Source of the DNA: Actinomycetota bacterium
Lineage (GTDB): Bacteria > Actinomycetota > Actinomycetes > Nanopelagicales > Nanopelagicaceae
Assembly (NCBI GenBank): GCA_947381255.1
Contig: CANCUC010000059.1
Span: 1-5,833 of the forward strand
Length of the DNA stretch: 5,833 bases
Direction of reading: 5' to 3'
Below are positions 4,736 through 5,833 of this stretch, in pieces. Within the stretch, counting starts at the first letter, position 1, and each line of letters starts with the position of its first letter. The position numbers and the translations under genes are program-made. The notes beneath the pieces were generated by a model. It was not told the origin of the DNA. It did not search any database and saw only the letters and a program-made list of their open reading frames with translations.

Positions 4736-5791
4736 ATGAAAGCTCTCGTTTATGGTGGCCCTGGTAATAAATCATGGACCGAAGTTCCAAATCCTGTTAT
4801 TGAAAATCCAACCGATGTAATTGTAAAAATCGACACAACAACCATTTGCGGAACCGACTTACATATTCTCAAGGGCGATGTGCCTGCAGTTACTCCCGGT
4901 CGTATTTTGGGGCATGAAGGCGTCGGAAAAATAACAGAGGTTGGCTCCTCCGTCACCAATCTTAAAGTTGGTGATCGCGTACTGATCTCCTGTATCAAGT
5001 CCTGCGGTTCTTGCGCGAATTGCAAGATGGGGTTGTACTCACATTGCCTAGGTGAAGAGGGTGCCTCAGGAATTGGATGGGTATTCGGTCACTTAATCAA
5101 CGGAACCCAAGCCGAATATGTTCGAGTTCCATATGCAGAGAACTCTGTTTACAAGTTGCCAGATTCAGTAACCGACGAAGAGGCAGTAATGCTCTCCGAT
5201 ATCTTCCCAACCGGATTTGAAATCGGCGTTCAATATGGCTCGGTAAAACCGGGAGATGTCGTTGCGGTTATTGGTGCGGGTCCGGTCGGATTAGCAGCGA
5301 TAGCAACTGCCGGCCTCTACGGGGCAGCCAAGATCATCGCAATCGATCTTGATGCAAACCGTCTTGAGAAGTCTCGTGAGTTTGGAGCTACAGATACCGT
5401 GCTTTCAAGCGCACCAGATTGGGCCAAGCAGGTAATGGCTCTGACTGATGGCGCTGGAGTAGATGTTTCCATCGAGGCGGTCGGTGTCCCAGACACCTTC
5501 ACCATGGCAACTGAAATCGTTCGTCCTGGTGGTCATGTCGCGAACGTAGGAGTTCACGGCAAGGAGGTCCCACTGCATCTTGAAAGATTATGGATTCAAA
5601 ATGTCTTCATCAGCATGGGTCTGGTAAATACAAACACAACCCCAATGCTCCTGAAGTTGGTTGAAAGCAAGAAGTTGCCAGCTGCAAAGATGGTGACCCA
5701 TCGCTTCACCTTTGATCAATTCCTCGATGCTTATGACACCTTTGGAAGAGCTGCAGAAACCAAGGCGCTGAAGGTGGTAATCACCAAATAG
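4736..5791 (+). CDS. Zinc-dependent alcohol dehydrogenase (medium-chain dehydrogenase/reductase)
   Basis: This 351-residue protein is a complete zinc-type MDR alcohol dehydrogenase, oxidising an alcohol to aldehyde or ketone with a nicotinamide cofactor in the cytoplasm. Catalytic zinc ligands are C38 (TICGTDLHILKG), H60 with E61 (GHEGVG) and probably D155 (LSDIFPTG), the Cys-His-Asp pattern of secondary alcohol dehydrogenases such as the Thermoanaerobacter enzyme. Unlike those, it keeps a four-cysteine structural zinc lobe: C90, C93, C96 and C104. The Rossmann motif is VIGAGPVG (178-185), and the acid ending the second strand (IAIDLD, D204) suggests NAD+ over NADP+. FGHLINGTQAEYVRVP (117-132) is characteristic of the broad-specificity short and medium-chain alcohol dehydrogenase branch. 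Substrate is not readable from sequence; a threonine/sorbitol-type dehydrogenase is less likely. The gene stands alone after a long regulatory-looking region, with GAAGGGA upstream of the ATG. No terminator is visible in the 42 bases after the stop. Confidence 0.94.
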   Translation: MKALVYGGPGNKSWTEVPNPVIENPTDVIVKIDTTTICGTDLHILKGDVPAVTPGRILGHEGVGKITEVGSSVTNLKVGDRVLISCIKSCGSCANCKMGLYSHCLGEEGASGIGWVFGHLINGTQAEYVRVPYAENSVYKLPDSVTDEEAVMLSDIFPTGFEIGVQYGSVKPGDVVAVIGAGPVGLAAIATAGLYGAAKIIAIDLDANRLEKSREFGATDTVLSSAPDWAKQVMALTDGAGVDVSIEAVGVPDTFTMATEIVRPGGHVANVGVHGKEVPLHLERLWIQNVFISMGLVNTNTTPMLLKLVESKKLPAAKMVTHRFTFDQFLDAYDTFGRAAETKALKVVITK

Positions 5792-5833
5792 GCGAAGAAG
5801 GTTCGAAGGCGACAGCGGGCTTTGAGATCGGTA

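Noticed and set aside
5800..5807. GGTTCGAA resembling a tRNA T-loop
   Set aside because: It begins nine bases after the dehydrogenase stop, leaving no room for the rest of a tRNA, and no acceptor stem or anticodon arm is present.

Overview
The window carries five protein-coding genes and three tandem-repeat tracts. It looks like chromosome from an actinobacterium of middling G+C (about half, judged by eye). Pointers are the DUF222-HNH endonuclease family (13E12-repeat type, abundant in Actinomycetota), a pirin with the extended N-terminus usual in actinobacteria, a GTG start, and GAG/AGGGAG-type ribosome binding sites. The moderate G+C and compact layout would suit a planktonic lineage such as Nanopelagicales or a Luna-type Microbacteriaceae, but that placement is inference.

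Left arm (1-1998, minus strand): a pirin-family cupin gene is followed after 76 bases by an Old Yellow Enzyme (YqjM-type) flavin reductase gene whose 3' end lies beyond the window. No terminator separates them, so they probably form a small operon for redox or electrophile handling.

Divergent region (1999-2288): between pirin (leftward) and the HNH gene (rightward) lie two small inverted repeats and a possible -10 box on the pirin side, a short hairpin, a 14-bp GC-rich tandem repeat of nearly five copies, a candidate promoter whose -35 box comes from the last TTGCCA of that repeat, and an exact DnaA-box 9-mer overlapping its -10.

Middle (2289-4305, plus strand): a DUF222-HNH nuclease gene containing six in-frame 30-bp repeats, then mscL, the large-conductance mechanosensitive channel, with a strong ribosome binding site and a likely intrinsic terminator just after it.

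Right arm (4306-5833): a 470-base gene-free stretch precedes a zinc-dependent alcohol dehydrogenase gene. It is not featureless. It holds a degenerate array of twelve 14-bp AT-rich units arranged as a 28-bp higher-order repeat, a 15-bp near-direct repeat 96 bases apart, and, just before the dehydrogenase, mutually exclusive hairpins that could hide or expose its Shine-Dalgarno sequence. The array and this leader are the best candidates for something undescribed. The protein-coding genes all belong to known families.
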